Source of the DNA: Echinostoma caproni
Lineage: Eukaryota; Platyhelminthes; Trematoda; Plagiorchiida; Echinostomatidae
Length of the DNA stretch: 64,000 nt
Assembly (NCBI GenBank): GCA_900618425.1
Contig: UZAN01039968.1
Span: 1-64,000 of the forward strand
Direction: 5' to 3'
Each line of letters begins with the position of its first letter. Positions within the stretch are counted from its first letter, which is position 1. The position numbers were made by a program, and so were the translations under genes. Under the pieces are notes generated by a model. It saw only the letters and a list, made by a program, of their open reading frames with translations, was not told where the DNA came from and ran no database searches. This document shows positions 23,020-35,200 of this stretch, in pieces.

Positions 23020-23070
23020 ATGATGCTTTTGGAATTTTCTTTTCTTTTCCTAGCTGTCACGCATGCAGAG
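23020..23070 (+). CDS. Candidate signal-peptide first exon
   Basis: ATG ATG opens 17 codons (MMLLEFSFLFLAVTHAE) that look like a signal peptide with a cleavage-like end (THA). A consensus donor, GCAGAG|GTAAGA, follows exactly at 23071. Short first exons holding only a signal peptide are common in secreted flatworm proteins. No second exon was identified, so this may be chance. Confidence 0.3.
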
Positions 23071-23769
23071 GTAAGAGCTCTGGGCTTCAGACTGTTACGC
23101 GAAGATAGCGAAACTATGGATCAGAGCCTATGATAGTTAGCTCCATGCAAACAGTAGTCTTTGCAATATGACGAACGGGTTGGCGCTTTTTGGTGCACCA
23201 TCGTTTGAAAGCGTATGTGATAACTCTGTCTAATTCATCACAGACTTTGTCAGAGTTAGGTTCGTTTTAAACTCACGAGTTAGCTGCCTTTTCTCGTTAT
23301 CTCTACCAGTGAGCGAGATCTGTATGGCGGTTTCGATCATATGGATGTAATAACTTTTCAGAAATTAAAGAAAATCAGGTTGCGCTCAGTTGAGCTACTT
23401 TCAAATGAAGTGATTGGTATGGCACAATATATTTCATGATATATTAAAGGGAATAGATGACCAATGGTTAAGTGAAGAGTATTCCAAGTATTTTTGGGAA
23501 AACTACTTAAATTAAAATAAATTATAGAAGAGGTGATACGGATACTTCAATCGAGAAAGAAATTATTGAATAAAAATAATGATCGCCTAATAAATAAAAA
23601 CATACAAATTACTATTTAAGGAAAATCATTTGAAAAGCTCTTTAACCTTTAAAGATTGTATTTTTCAGAAATGGTTTACAGCATGCATCATTGAGTATTG
23701 AAATAGAACCTCAAAACATATACTAAAACGAGTAAATTTATGAAAAACGAATGTTTAAAGTAGGGATCT

Positions 23770-23958
23770 CTACTCTCCTTTGAATCGGAGCCACTTCTTA
23801 TCCAAGGTCAGAGTTCCTTCTGCGAATTTCGCCTCCACAATGCCCAAATCAGGATCACGATAACGCAGCATTTTAAGTGAATTTCGTTCACGATTCAGCC
23901 AGTGAGAGAAATAGCAGATGATAAAAGCTGTGCAGTACTTCCTAGCATTCGAGTTCAC
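23770..23958 (-). other. coding-like open frame, unrecognised
   Basis: A 62-codon frame whose last 35 residues are well balanced and charged (for example YRDPDLGIVEAKFAEGTL, ending FKGE before TAG). This resembles a terminal exon. No domain is recognised and no clear acceptor was settled on. Confidence 0.2.
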
Positions 23959-25283
23959 ATTTCATTTGCTCTTTACTAGACAAAATTCACCATAGTGTAT
24001 AAAGTAGTCAACTAGTGGAACAATTTTATCACAATTCTAGGAAGGTGAATATATCAAATCAGATCATTTCTATTGCAAACGAAGATGACCATGTTGCGTA
24101 TCATTCCGGTAGTAACTAAGGGGATGTTCGAGTGGGCAAGTTCTACTAAATTTTTTTCATTTAAGATATTCTACCATGAACCCCAAATACTACTCAGCGC
24201 CTTGGCCGTGGGACATCACAGCTACTGGATCGGATTTATTACGAAGCTCGTTTAGTCGGAAAAAAATAATTTCTTGATAATAAACTAAAGGTACTTTTTA
24301 GTCAGTTACTGATTGAGAATGAAGGTTTCCGTTTGGAGTGATCCAACTGTGTGTCCATCCTGCAAAGAACGCTATGCTGTTGATTGATGATGAAGTGTTA
24401 TAATTGAACGAACCTAGCAGAAATTGACGTCAGTCAGATAAGAAGAGGAGTCAAGATTAGATGCATCAATGAATCCGTCATTATGCTTGGACGTGATTGT
24501 TATAATGATTCGATGCATGACAGTATTAACCGTAGATCCTCAATGATGCAATGAGCAAGTTCTATGGAGACCGAGGTTCCCTCGAACTTCACCGGTTCTT
24601 TTGAACCGAATCAAATTATTCATATACCTTTGGCATTCAAAGACACAGTGAACAAAATACTCAATACTCGGATAAAGAGAAAAATGAGCACTATTTAATC
24701 ATCATATCACAGAATACTTGAACTCATTCACGGGCTACGAGAAATTAGATTGTTTCAACGTAATTCTTGGATTGAATACTTCATTTTACCTGAAATATCA
24801 CTGGCAACAATCTGATCTCTACATTTTCTCCCTTTGTTAATCATCTTCTTTGTCACACTGTTTCTCATTCTTGTTATACTGGTTCACATGCTCGTCCCAT
24901 CTTCTCATAGACTGAATACATTTTCGCTAGTTTACAGTTCAATATGTGTAACTCAGGATGAAATAAATTAACTACAACTGGTAAGGACAAAACGAATTAC
25001 GATGAATTTTCACTGGGGTTTAATGAGGTATTTAGTTGAAATAAGTATAATATTCAACCAACAATTGACGTGTTCTTGAATAACGCCCCCCCCTACTTGA
25101 GTGTGAGTTGTCATTACGGAAGAATTGATAGAAAATAGTGGTAATATGGTTCAGTAGCATTCCTACAACACAAGGACTTTCTCTGATCCACGACTTGGGG
25201 ACGCCCCCGGTGGCATTTGGCTTAGCCCATCATAGACTCCAAGTGATCCGCCGTCTCCGGACAATATGGTAATCCTATATGAA

Positions 25284-26096
25284 NNNNNNNNNNNNNNNNN
25301 NNNNNNNNNNNNNNNNNNNNNNNNNNNNNNNNNNNNNNNNNNNNNNNNNNNNNNNNNNNNNNNNNNNNNNNNNNNNNNNNNNNNNNNNNNNNNNNNNNNN
25401 NNNNNNNNNNNNNNNNNNNNNNNNNNNNNNNNNNNNNNNNNNNNNNNNNNNNNNNNNNNNNNNNNNNNNNNNNNNNNNNNNNNNNNNNNNNNNNNNNNNN
25501 NNNNNNNNNNNNNNNNNNNNNNNNNNNNNNNNNNNNNNNNNNNNNNNNNNNNNNNNNNNNNNNNNNNNNNNNNNNNNNNNNNNNNNNNNNNNNNNNNNNN
25601 NNNNNNNNNNNNNNNNNNNNNNNNNNNNNNNNNNNNNNNNNNNNNNNNNNNNNNNNNNNNNNNNNNNNNNNNNNNNNNNNNNNNNNNNNNNNNNNNNNNN
25701 NNNNNNNNNNNNNNNNNNNNNNNNNNNNNNNNNNNNNNNNNNNNNNNNNNNNNNNNNNNNNNNNNNNNNNNNNNNNNNNNNNNNNNNNNNNNNNNNNNNN
25801 NNNNNNNNNNNNNNNNNNNNNNNNNNNNNNNNNNNNNNNNNNNNNNNNNNNNNNNNNNNNNNNNNNNNNNNNNNNNNNNNNNNNNNNNNNNNNNNNNNNN
25901 NNNNNNNNNNNNNNNNNNNNNNNNNNNNNNNNNNNNNNNNNNNNNNNNNNNNNNNNNNNNNNNNNNNNNNNNNNNNNNNNNNNNNNNNNNNNNNNNNNNN
26001 NNNNNNNNNNNNNNNNNNNNNNNNNNNNNNNNNNNNNNNNNNNNNNNNNNNNNNNNNNNNNNNNNNNNNNNNNNNNNNNNNNNNNNNNNNNNNNNN
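25284..26096. other. Assembly gap (813 N)
   Basis: Run of N. Open frames through it are artefacts. Confidence 0.99.
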
Positions 26097-26844
26097 ATAC
26101 AAGTACGTACAGTTATGGAACAGCTAAATTATCTGGAACTTTATTCGTATATCAGAATTCTAATAATATGAAAATGACCTTAAAAAATCGCACAAAACAC
26201 AGCAAAGTATCATTTACATGGTAAATCAACTCCTAACTACTGGCTTACCGGACTGAGTTTCCGTGACAGAGTGATGTGTGGAAATAGAACAGGCAAAAAG
26301 GAATCTAAGTGATATATCATAGACATAAACTGAAAATGTGTGTAATAGACCTCACTTTGTGGGCAATCTGATGTTCTTGAAGCAGGCTCACATTTTCACC
26401 AGTTCCTGTCAATTGCAACAGTAAAAATTTATAGAAATTAACTTAAACTGTCATTGCATTAATGGGCCCCAGCAATATAACATCCATACAAAGCTGTTAA
26501 TAGAAACAAATATCCAGTTTCATATCCATTTTGAACGCATTTTGACAAAACCTGGCCGAATAGAAGCTGTTCGGAGATACCAATGATAAACCGTATGTTC
26601 ATGTATTCATCTGAACATTCTCTTTTCATGAAATCTCGTTAGTACAGTTTCCACATCAGTTGCAGCTACATTTCCATGACGTTTACTGCTAATTAAAGAC
26701 CTGGGATAGGATTTCCAAATCTGTTCCTCGAACACATTGTATAACCCATGGTCGGTCACACCGCACCCCACCATAACTTCATCCTTGCTCGGTAAATCAG
26801 TTCATCCTTACTAGACAGGGTTTTAATCGATCCGGTCCAATCAG

Positions 26845-26912
26845 TGGTATGTGGTGGCTTAAGCACTAATCAATTTGTAGGGTTCTCACGGAACGCACTG
26901 GGTTGGATTCAC
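26845..26912 (+). mobile_element. Possible tRNA-like SINE head
   Basis: GTGGCTTAAGC resembles an A box, and GGGTTGGATTC about 50 bases on resembles a B box. Weak evidence only: no acceptor pairing was found. Confidence 0.25.
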
Positions 26913-27239
26913 TGAAAGTTTCAACAGATTCACTTGAATTTACGGCAGATCCACGTGAAGTTAAAACGGTATAGATAGAGTACTTAGAATGAACATTCTC
27001 CGCATAAATCGGTGTCCGCGAAAGCTAAAGTGTCATGGAGTTTCGGTCGGCAAATATTTCAGATGCGATAAGTCCGTCTTTGGAGCGGGTGAAGGGATAG
27101 GATTTACATACACAGGTTCATTTGTAAAGGGTGGGTGCCATGGGATGGAATTTTGTCAGCAAACTTCAAGCATGCGTCAATATGACGATCGCAGATATTA
27201 TCCATTATCCATAATGGAACCCCGGAAATACAGACTGTG

Positions 27240-27570
27240 ATCACTGTCAGACCACGACTCAGCAATTTAAAGTCCGTCTTTGAAAAACCAGGAAAATAAC
27301 AGAGTAGTAAAGGGGTAAAGGGACAACATATTGTTGGATAAAAGCTCCTATCACCGACAAATCAGAAACGAAGTGATACAATCTGCTTATCTGAAAACAC
27401 AAACCTTTCAGCTTGCGAGCTACAGTCCGGGTATGGAAAGAACATTGAAGGCTACATTCATGAGTAACACCTAAGTACTTCACATGATTGATCCTGTTCA
27501 TCATCTTTCCATTATTCTGTACATTGTCGGAGCGGGTAGAGGCACAGTTCAACGTAAAAGAAATTTAGGG
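27240..27570 (-). mobile_element. LINE fragment, C-terminal RT region
   Basis: The minus frame reads HVKYLGVT, then RKLKGLCFQISRLYHFV and VVPLPLYYSVIFLVFQ. This matches the region after the RT palm in CR1/jockey-like LINEs ('KYLGV.I...L.W..H....KL...LF.L..L......L......VLP.L.Y...V.F'). It parallels the same region of the LINE at 54.7-54.95 kb on the same strand. Further debris may continue to about 27000. Confidence 0.6.
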
Positions 27571-27577
27571 CATTTTT

Positions 27578-27646
27578 CGGGACGCATAGACTCCACTTAC
27601 GCTTAGGTACATGACATGCTCTAACAACTAAGCTGCTAGGCCAAAT
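27578..27646 (-). mobile_element. SINE family A, 5' part
   Basis: On the minus strand it reads TGGCCTAGCAGCTTAGTTG...TAGAGCATG, then AAGCGTAAGTGGAGTCTATG. It aligns base for base with the 15.7 kb copy (A box to CCATGCG). It stops before the B box, immediately next to the LINE fragment. Confidence 0.55.
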
Positions 27647-27649
27647 CGA

Positions 27650-30600
27650 AAAACACCGAGCATTTCACATTTGAATCACCCGCCCAACGAACAGAGACAT
27701 ATTCATCAAGTAGCATGCAAGCTGGACACCCCTGGCAAGTTGGACTTAGAATCCGCTGGAATCTGTTAATTCTATGAAAGGACCACAAAACAGATCAATG
27801 ACTTGCTACAGTCATGTGAATTCTACCACAGCTCAGCGCACAGCGATTCGGATGAACCAGCCAAATCCTCACAGGGTGTTCATAAATGTGGTTGATCAGT
27901 CGTTCAAGAACCAGGCCACCGGAACCTACTTGGTTTAAGCCAGAGTAAATTCACGTGTTGAATGTTTTCTCTGAAAGACAGAATAAACAATTGCCAGATC
28001 TTCCGGTGAGTTTCGAACAGGTTGAGGCCACCAATATGGTCTAAAGAAAATTATGTGAATTTGTCACTGTCACTGAGGGTATTGCGGCAAAACATTTACG
28101 GATTGTTTTCTTTATCTATAACTGCATACCCACTTCTGGCAGCGATAAGCTTACAACAAAAATGTTGAGAACATACCAATATGCCGCACATTCAAGCGTT
28201 ATGTGATCAAGAAGTTCGCCAGTCCCTTCGGAATTTATGTTGTTACAATATTCAATTCTTTCCTATGCACCAGGGTGTCATTTCTTCATTGGCAGTTTAA
28301 AAAGTCCCCTAAAGATTATCTAAAACTGCTCACTTCATTTGAGTAGTAAATAACTACATGAGCGGTACCGATACATTTTTCCTTCTAATGAAAACGTTCG
28401 TAAATAATGTTCCAATGCTCACTCAGTTATCAAACGCTTTCACGTTTTTTAATTGGTGGTTACTTTGATAATCACCATATTATGAGCGAACATAGCCGTG
28501 TTTCCATCGTGAAACTGAATTGAGAAATTCAAGTGTGTATAACTTTTGCACCCTTTCCGTTATTCGGTTAGCTTGGACAATAAGATTGTTGAAAGTCAAT
28601 TTGTAATAGCCACCCGGATTACAGTAAGCAATGGAAGTGTTTTAAGAGAATCAAGAACCGTGAAAAATATTGTCAAATTAGGAGTTCATAATTAGAGAAT
28701 TCTTTCCGAAAAACATTCTAATTTTTGAACTTGGAACGTTTTATAATATTGCTTAACTAACCCGTGATTTACCTAGACCACAACACACTGTTATGTAGAA
28801 TTTTCAGCTGCTGTTCAGTTGCACTCTTACCCACCGAACCTGCGTCAAATAGCATAGTGGGGTAACCACAACGCACAAACCGGTCCACTCACCCTCCTGA
28901 ATCGCCTGAGTGTGTGTGAGGTGGGGAAAGCTAGCCAGTTTGTGTTGGTTGACCTTTTGCTGTTTGTAAAATGTAAGTCACGGTTGCCAGTCCTTTCAAG
29001 ATGGACTTAACGGACGGTGACAAAACACACTTGGTCTGGCTGAACGCGCCACGTCTGAGTTTCCGGGAAACGTGCGAAGAAGTTTATCGTCATATTCGTA
29101 ACAAAACGAAAAGCACACAGCACCTGTGAAAAGCGCAAAGAGTGCAAATCGACCAAGAGTGGAACTAATAGTGTAAAGGAGAATCCGGTGTCTAAGGCGT
29201 ACTCGAGAAATAAGGTGAAATCGCTTCTGTCTTCAAACGCGCAGTTTAGTTCAGAGAAGAACACATGATGCCGCTTTCTACTTGCATGGTGGATTAACAG
29301 AAAAGATTAATTTTCTAGTTTGCGAAAGGAGTACTGGGGGTTTGAAGACAGAATGAGCTTCACATTATTTCTCAACTAATCCTGAGACACCGGATTCTTC
29401 TTTAAGTCAAGTCAAAAATGAAACCGAATTTCCACACACACAGGATAGTTGATTGAACGGTTCACTGTTAGACGCGCATCCTGGTATTCACTATACTAAA
29501 CAGCAGTAATTCGCTCCAACAGGTCTTGCTCATTTTTGGCCGTTGAAAGAAACCGCCGAGCGCATCCTTTTGCGAACTAATCACAAGTGAGTCGCGTGTC
29601 ACAATACTCCTCCCTCCGGCGGAATTGAACTCTGCTTGAAGCGGGCAATGATGTCTTTCTTTTGTGAATTACATTCCGATTATTCCTGATTTCTGATTGG
29701 GGTATCCTAATTGTGTATTGTGAAATGTTGGTAAAACACCTGGGTTAAGTTAAATTTTAATTCAAACGTTTTCTGTACAATAGAAAAAAGCTGTATTACT
29801 GAAAAAGGTTCAGTGTGTCTTTCAGAACAATCAACAGAAAAAGAGTTCCTTGTGATGAAATCAGTGCTCTTCATCTCCTGCGATCGTTGGATCTGTGGAT
29901 CACGTTATATTCTTCAGTCACTTATTTTATGCTGGGCTTTGAAGCTTCAACTGTTTTAACAGTTTCATCGTGGAAAGAGTTAGTGGTTACAGTTACGAGC
30001 CTGTTGTGTCAATCTTTCTTCCAATCCTGGCGAATTTACGGATAAAATCACTGACAATAATGAGCGTTAACCAAGATCTTCGCTGACATATTCGTTCACT
30101 TTACAAGGAAACTTTAGTGGGCTGGATTTGGTTTTCTGATTTGATCCTTTTCTCGTTCATTCTCTTCAATTCCTATTATTCTTCATATTGAAAAAGCACT
30201 TGCTCCCTCTACTTCCTACAGTCATGATAAAGTGCCAAAATGAAAAACAACGGTCCACCTGACTATTTACTTACCCGAATTCGACTTCGTATTCCAACCT
30301 ATGTATGCGTGCGCAGCATAATATGAATCCATTCAGTCTCAATTCTTTCAGTCGATGCCTGTGTATTCAGTATCATGTTCAACGTACTTAGAAAAAAGAG
30401 TTAGGATGCATGTATGGACGAAATTACTTGCCCACTCGGTTTTCATTTCCCGAGTGACTGTTTACTCGGTTGTCCGTTATGTTTTTTCCTTCCATACTGG
30501 TATCTAAGCGTACAGAATTGTGCTTATGAGTTTTCAAATCAAACTAGATGTATTAGGACCACTTGAAGTTTGTGAAGAGCACCAAGCAGTTTTCCAGTCA

Positions 30601-31090
30601 CGTGTTCATTCTTCAATTGAAATTGATTTTAATATGGGCAGAAGCAAACATTTGCTGCCTCCATCCTTTCAGTTCGAAATGAATGCAATGCACCACCAAG
30701 GATACAAGTGAATAAAGATAAAGGAGACCGACTTACGTTCCATCAACATATCCTGTTAAATCTTCAGATTCCTAAAACTTTGGCTTCGATAAGGTGGCTC
30801 TTTTAGTTCAGTCAGTCATTTCCGAGCATGTGACAGGTTTATTGGCAAGAAAACTCGTGATGAAGAACACTGCCCTTATCACAAAATCTTGTAGACTGTA
30901 TAAATACTTGAGAGTGCTCCAAATTTCAAATTCTCTCCGAAACTATATTGACAGTGCAGGCCCATCTAAGTTAATCGGATGATCATTACCACCAGCCTTA
31001 ATGAATAACTCTTGTATTCGAAATTTCCCCACAGCACAATCTAACCTGCTGAAAATTTACCCTATGGATTTCAAAAGCCATCCTGGAATT
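27650..31090. other. no firmly supported gene
   Basis: A short plus-strand frame at 29001-29129 (42 codons, MDLTDGDKTHLVWL...) has a protein-like charge pattern but no recognised domain. Otherwise only AT-rich sequence and short frames. Confidence 0.3.
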
Positions 31091-31093
31091 CAG

Positions 31094-31239
31094 TTGAGTT
31101 GTTGTTTAGCGACATCAAACCACTGGATTGGTCAGTCGAAAACCCAGATTCAGATCTTATTGAGCGTATTCGAGACATCTTGGATAAGCAGACATATTCG
31201 GAGGAATTCGGTTTCAAAGCTGATGCGGGGCTGATTTAG
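31094..31239 (+). CDS. Candidate terminal coding exon, unrecognised
   Basis: After an acceptor-like GGAATTCAG (31085-31093), 48 codons run open to TAG 31237-31239. Composition is typical of real protein (VELLFSDIKPLDWSVENP, then DLIERIRDILDKQTYSEEF). It would enter in the phase where two bases complete a split codon. I recognise no family and found no upstream partner exon. Confidence 0.3.
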
Positions 31240-31979
31240 GCGTTTATCGGCGAATGAGAAAAGTGGAGTTGAATGTTCTAATCGAGTTGATTCAAAGCAT
31301 AACAAAACATGGTTTCAACGTTTGCAATGGTGAAGAGATCCAAGTCTATTCTATCAGCCTTAATATTATTTCGCGCTCTCTCAATGGTAGTAATGATGGT
31401 AACAACCCACTGATTCATGATTGCTGGTAAACAAAGGTTTAAGGCAGTCGTTCCAATATCAGGTCAAAAAAGCATGAGATCTGAGTAGATCATTATGACT
31501 AACTGACACACGGAAAGACGGCTTTGGAGTGCAGCTGAATTCCACCACGCACGTCTCCGTGCGATTTCAAGTTCAATGTGACAGTCAAATATGTGTTGAG
31601 ACGCGGAGTTTCAGTTTAAGCGACTGTTTCGCTGCGTACGATTTCTGAAAAGGAGTCGTCTACAATCGATAGAATATGCTAACATACCAATCTGAACGAA
31701 AAATTTAGTGTCACGTGGATAACTGGAGTGGGTCGCATTTTGGCACCAAATTGTTCGCCTATGATGATTTTAAGTATTAACTAGATTTATGAGTTGAAGT
31801 CTTACTTCAAGGTGCATAATGATGGGGGACGACCGAATGTAAGAGAAACGCACGGAGTGAATGTGACCTTCAGTCAGATAGTCAATGTATATTATGAACA
31901 AAGAAGCAAGCTTAAAACACTATCATATATATGTCTTTACAGATACGGAACCAAAACTTCCGTGGAATTAACGCAAACG

Positions 31980-32213
31980 TTAGGAGCAGAAAAGAGATAA
32001 ATAGGAAAATTTTGTGAAAACAAGGGCAAATTGACCCCACTGACTTTGGTTCGATGCCACATCCCACAGACGGAAAACGTGTGCATTTAGATCTCCTGCC
32101 AGAACCACGATACTCCTCTTGGGTGCTTTGAGAAGATTATCTAGGCTGTGATAAAAGGCATATTTGACTGTATCCAGGCTACAGTCTGTGGCAGCATATG
32201 CTGGATCTAACAT
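31980..32213 (-). mobile_element. LINE endonuclease fragment
   Basis: The frame reads YAATDCSLDTVKYAFYHSLD and SIVVLAGDLNAHV. This matches apurinic-like endonucleases of non-LTR elements ('YAPT....D..K..FY..L..LL', '..GD.NA.VG'). The core GDLNA is kept. Flanking parts are lost or frameshifted. Confidence 0.65.
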
Positions 32214-35200
32214 AAAAAACTATTTACACGGAAAGACAGCTGAAATTTAGTACTGCGTGTTGTGTACGTTTTCTATGATCAAATTGAGCCACGGAACGAA
32301 ACGCATGGTCAGAAATTCCAAGTCCAATGAAGTAGGTTTGCCGATTCTTAACTGCTTTTACTAAATCTGTTGCGCCATTCGTGAATCAGCAAGCAGCAGC
32401 TAACAATAATAATGAAAGCTGGATTAATATCCGCTTTTTTCGGTCATTTATCAGGTGATTTTCACAAATTCGTAAGGTAAATGAGAATATCTGTGCACTG
32501 TTTTATAATTTAGAGAAAAACGCAATCCTTCTTATCCTAGAAGACTGTGAGCATGTTAAGGTGGATTAAAAGGTCTTCAAATAGTGCATTTAGTGGGGAA
32601 TTAATCAGTCATAAAATGTTGATGTCCCTCGATATCAGTCAAATGTTGACACGTGAACACGTGCAATAATTTGATTGCTAAGGGAGTTCCGATTTGAAGC
32701 TTCAACTAATCACGCCACGTGCCTGTTTTCCGATTTGATTTTTGCTGACGTAGGGAACTCTTCTGTCTTGTGGAATATTGCATTTTATTACGTTTCTCCT
32801 TTTACGGGTTTCAGGCATGCATTGGCATTAATGCAGATGAGAACTATCCCTGTTTGGCGCGTGCAGTGTTTCCCTGTGTCTTCGCACCCGTGTTTACACA
32901 CATGCACACAGTCATCGACAAGTCTCCGGGATGAAGAAACACAGGAAACGTGTAAAGTGGAAATTTTGCTCTCAACTTATGTTTTTTTGTAAACATGCCA
33001 CTGCGTGAAAATTCAATCAGACTCCAAGAAAGCAAAAAATGTCTATATGATCCGAGTTATTTCCTACTCTCCTCTTCTCGAATCTAATGTTTTAATCACG
33101 GATAGAAGTATGGGCTAGAGTCAAATAATTAGTTTCTCACCGTTGACGAAGTCAAACCAACATGATGAGTTGCATAAAAAAGACTAGCAAGTTAATTGTG
33201 TTGTGTTACTTACCCCTCAAGAGTGCATTCTTAGCATTGTGCCGGATGGGGAATTTTACCAGCAAACAAAATGTTAAAGACGAAGATAAAGGAAAATACA
33301 TAGTTCCACAGGAGGAACAACTTCAAGTCAGCTGATTATTCTTGTAAGCTCGGGATTCACTGAGACCTTCCATATCAAACTCTTAGTTAGCAGGAATTGG
33401 AGTACTTTCTCACAATAAGTGTATTCAAATCGAGAGTGCTGGAATTCCATTGATGCGTGTTGTTGATTTAATATATCCACAAACCAATCAGGCACGAACT
33501 GGGCAAAGTTGCAGGAGGAACGTATCGCACTGATGGGGTAGAATGCAATCGTGTACGAGGCGAGTGACGGTAGATTGATCTATATATGTTCATATCTTAA
33601 TATTGGCACAAAAACCGATTTGCTTTGTCTTGAAAAAGTTTTGTCAACATGAAATGGCCACATAAGATCTAAGAATCAATTAAACTCAAAGTGGTTCACG
33701 TGGTACACCTCGGAGATATAGTAATCGCTAATACACAATCCAAAGCACTTGCGCGGCGCGAGTTTTTCTCTCTTGGCACATGAGAACAGGATGTTACTAA
33801 ATTAAAATGAACTAATGGTTAACTTGGAGGAAGGCAATAAATTGAAAACAAACGATGCAGGAGATCGGGAATAAGTGAAATGAAAATTTATGTGACCGCT
33901 TGGCTGTGGCTAAAAGGAACCACACCTATTTCCAGGATTGCCAAATTCGGCTGTTAGGTGGGAACAGCGTGTTTGAATTAGTATCATTCCCGGTACTATG
34001 ATATTTATGTTCCACGCCCCTGAGTCTCTTTAGATTGTTTCACTTTAGGATGCAGGTTGGGGTATGAGTAAACAGCCAATTTATTGTTTTTACCCTTAGA
34101 CTTTATGCGTACGAACATTCTTTTTAATATCTGATGGTTGCCTATTTCGTACGTCTATTCTATCTGTCACCTGCGAGATTTTAATTCAGGAAAGGGAGAT
34201 TTAGCCTGTTGCGAGTTGATTCCATCAGAGAAGGAAACCTGTTGAGGTCGCATTGGCAGTACGATAACATACGATGGAAAGAGGGTATGCACACCCGATG
34301 ATGTGACTTCCAGTAGATCTTTGAGGAGATCATTATATTGCAGCGATCAGAGTTTTTAGTGCTTTTTGTGAATTAGCGGTAACCTCTTATCATGAACATA
34401 CGCGCCAATATGTTTTCCCGTTTTGGGAAATCTATCAATGTCTTTAATTGGAAGCAATATGAAAATAAAATATCATCTTGACAAAAATAATCACTCATCA
34501 CAAAAAGAGAGCCATCGATGTGAGGAATAAGTTGTATGGTGCAAATGCATCCGCGAATGTAGAGATTTCCGATGTTGAATACGTCCGTGGGTTGTAGATG
34601 CTGGATGCCACACGAAGGCAGGAAATGTGTACAGCAAACTTGGTTGGCATTCAGTCGCAACATGCACCGGGAAAAGTGATTTTGACTGGATTGTAGTTAA
34701 TTGGCCAAACCTGGTTTAGAATTAGTCCAGCAAGATTCTTTTGGTCACCTCGATGGTTTAGGTGGTCTGGTTTAGAGAACTTCACTATCGCCTATGGTAT
34801 AATTACGTTTTGGTTTGAACTGATCATTCTTATTGGCGAGTATTTCTGTGGCATTTCACGCAGTTTTCTGGGAGAACAAAGCACATTCGGTGAGAGCACT
34901 GTGAGAATGATCATAATTTGGATATTACCTCGGTGTAGACCACATTACCACCCTCTCCACGTTTCATAACGATTCCCAGTTGATCAAGTAACTTCCTCAA
35001 TTTATTTCTGACTCCATATGAGAAAATGCTAAGGTCCTTGTACATGCTTTAGAAAAAAACATGATAAAATCCGCTAGTGACTTTGAAAGATTGGGAGATC
35101 ACTTGAGTAACAAAAATATTTGATTTCAAACATAAAAGTTCCCACACAATATTATTCGAGGGTCAACATACTGTTACGGCTTTCGTGGATATCTTTTATT

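Larger units (their letters stand above)
21500..25283. other. mostly no supported gene
   Basis: Beyond the two candidates at 23.0 and 23.8 kb I see only short open frames and AT-rich sequence. A GC-richer block lies just before the gap (25195-25262) and may belong to a repeat hidden in it. Confidence 0.4.

Noticed and set aside
25266..26171. Open frames across the second gap
   Set aside because: Same artefact: almost all residues are unknown and the few real ones match nothing.
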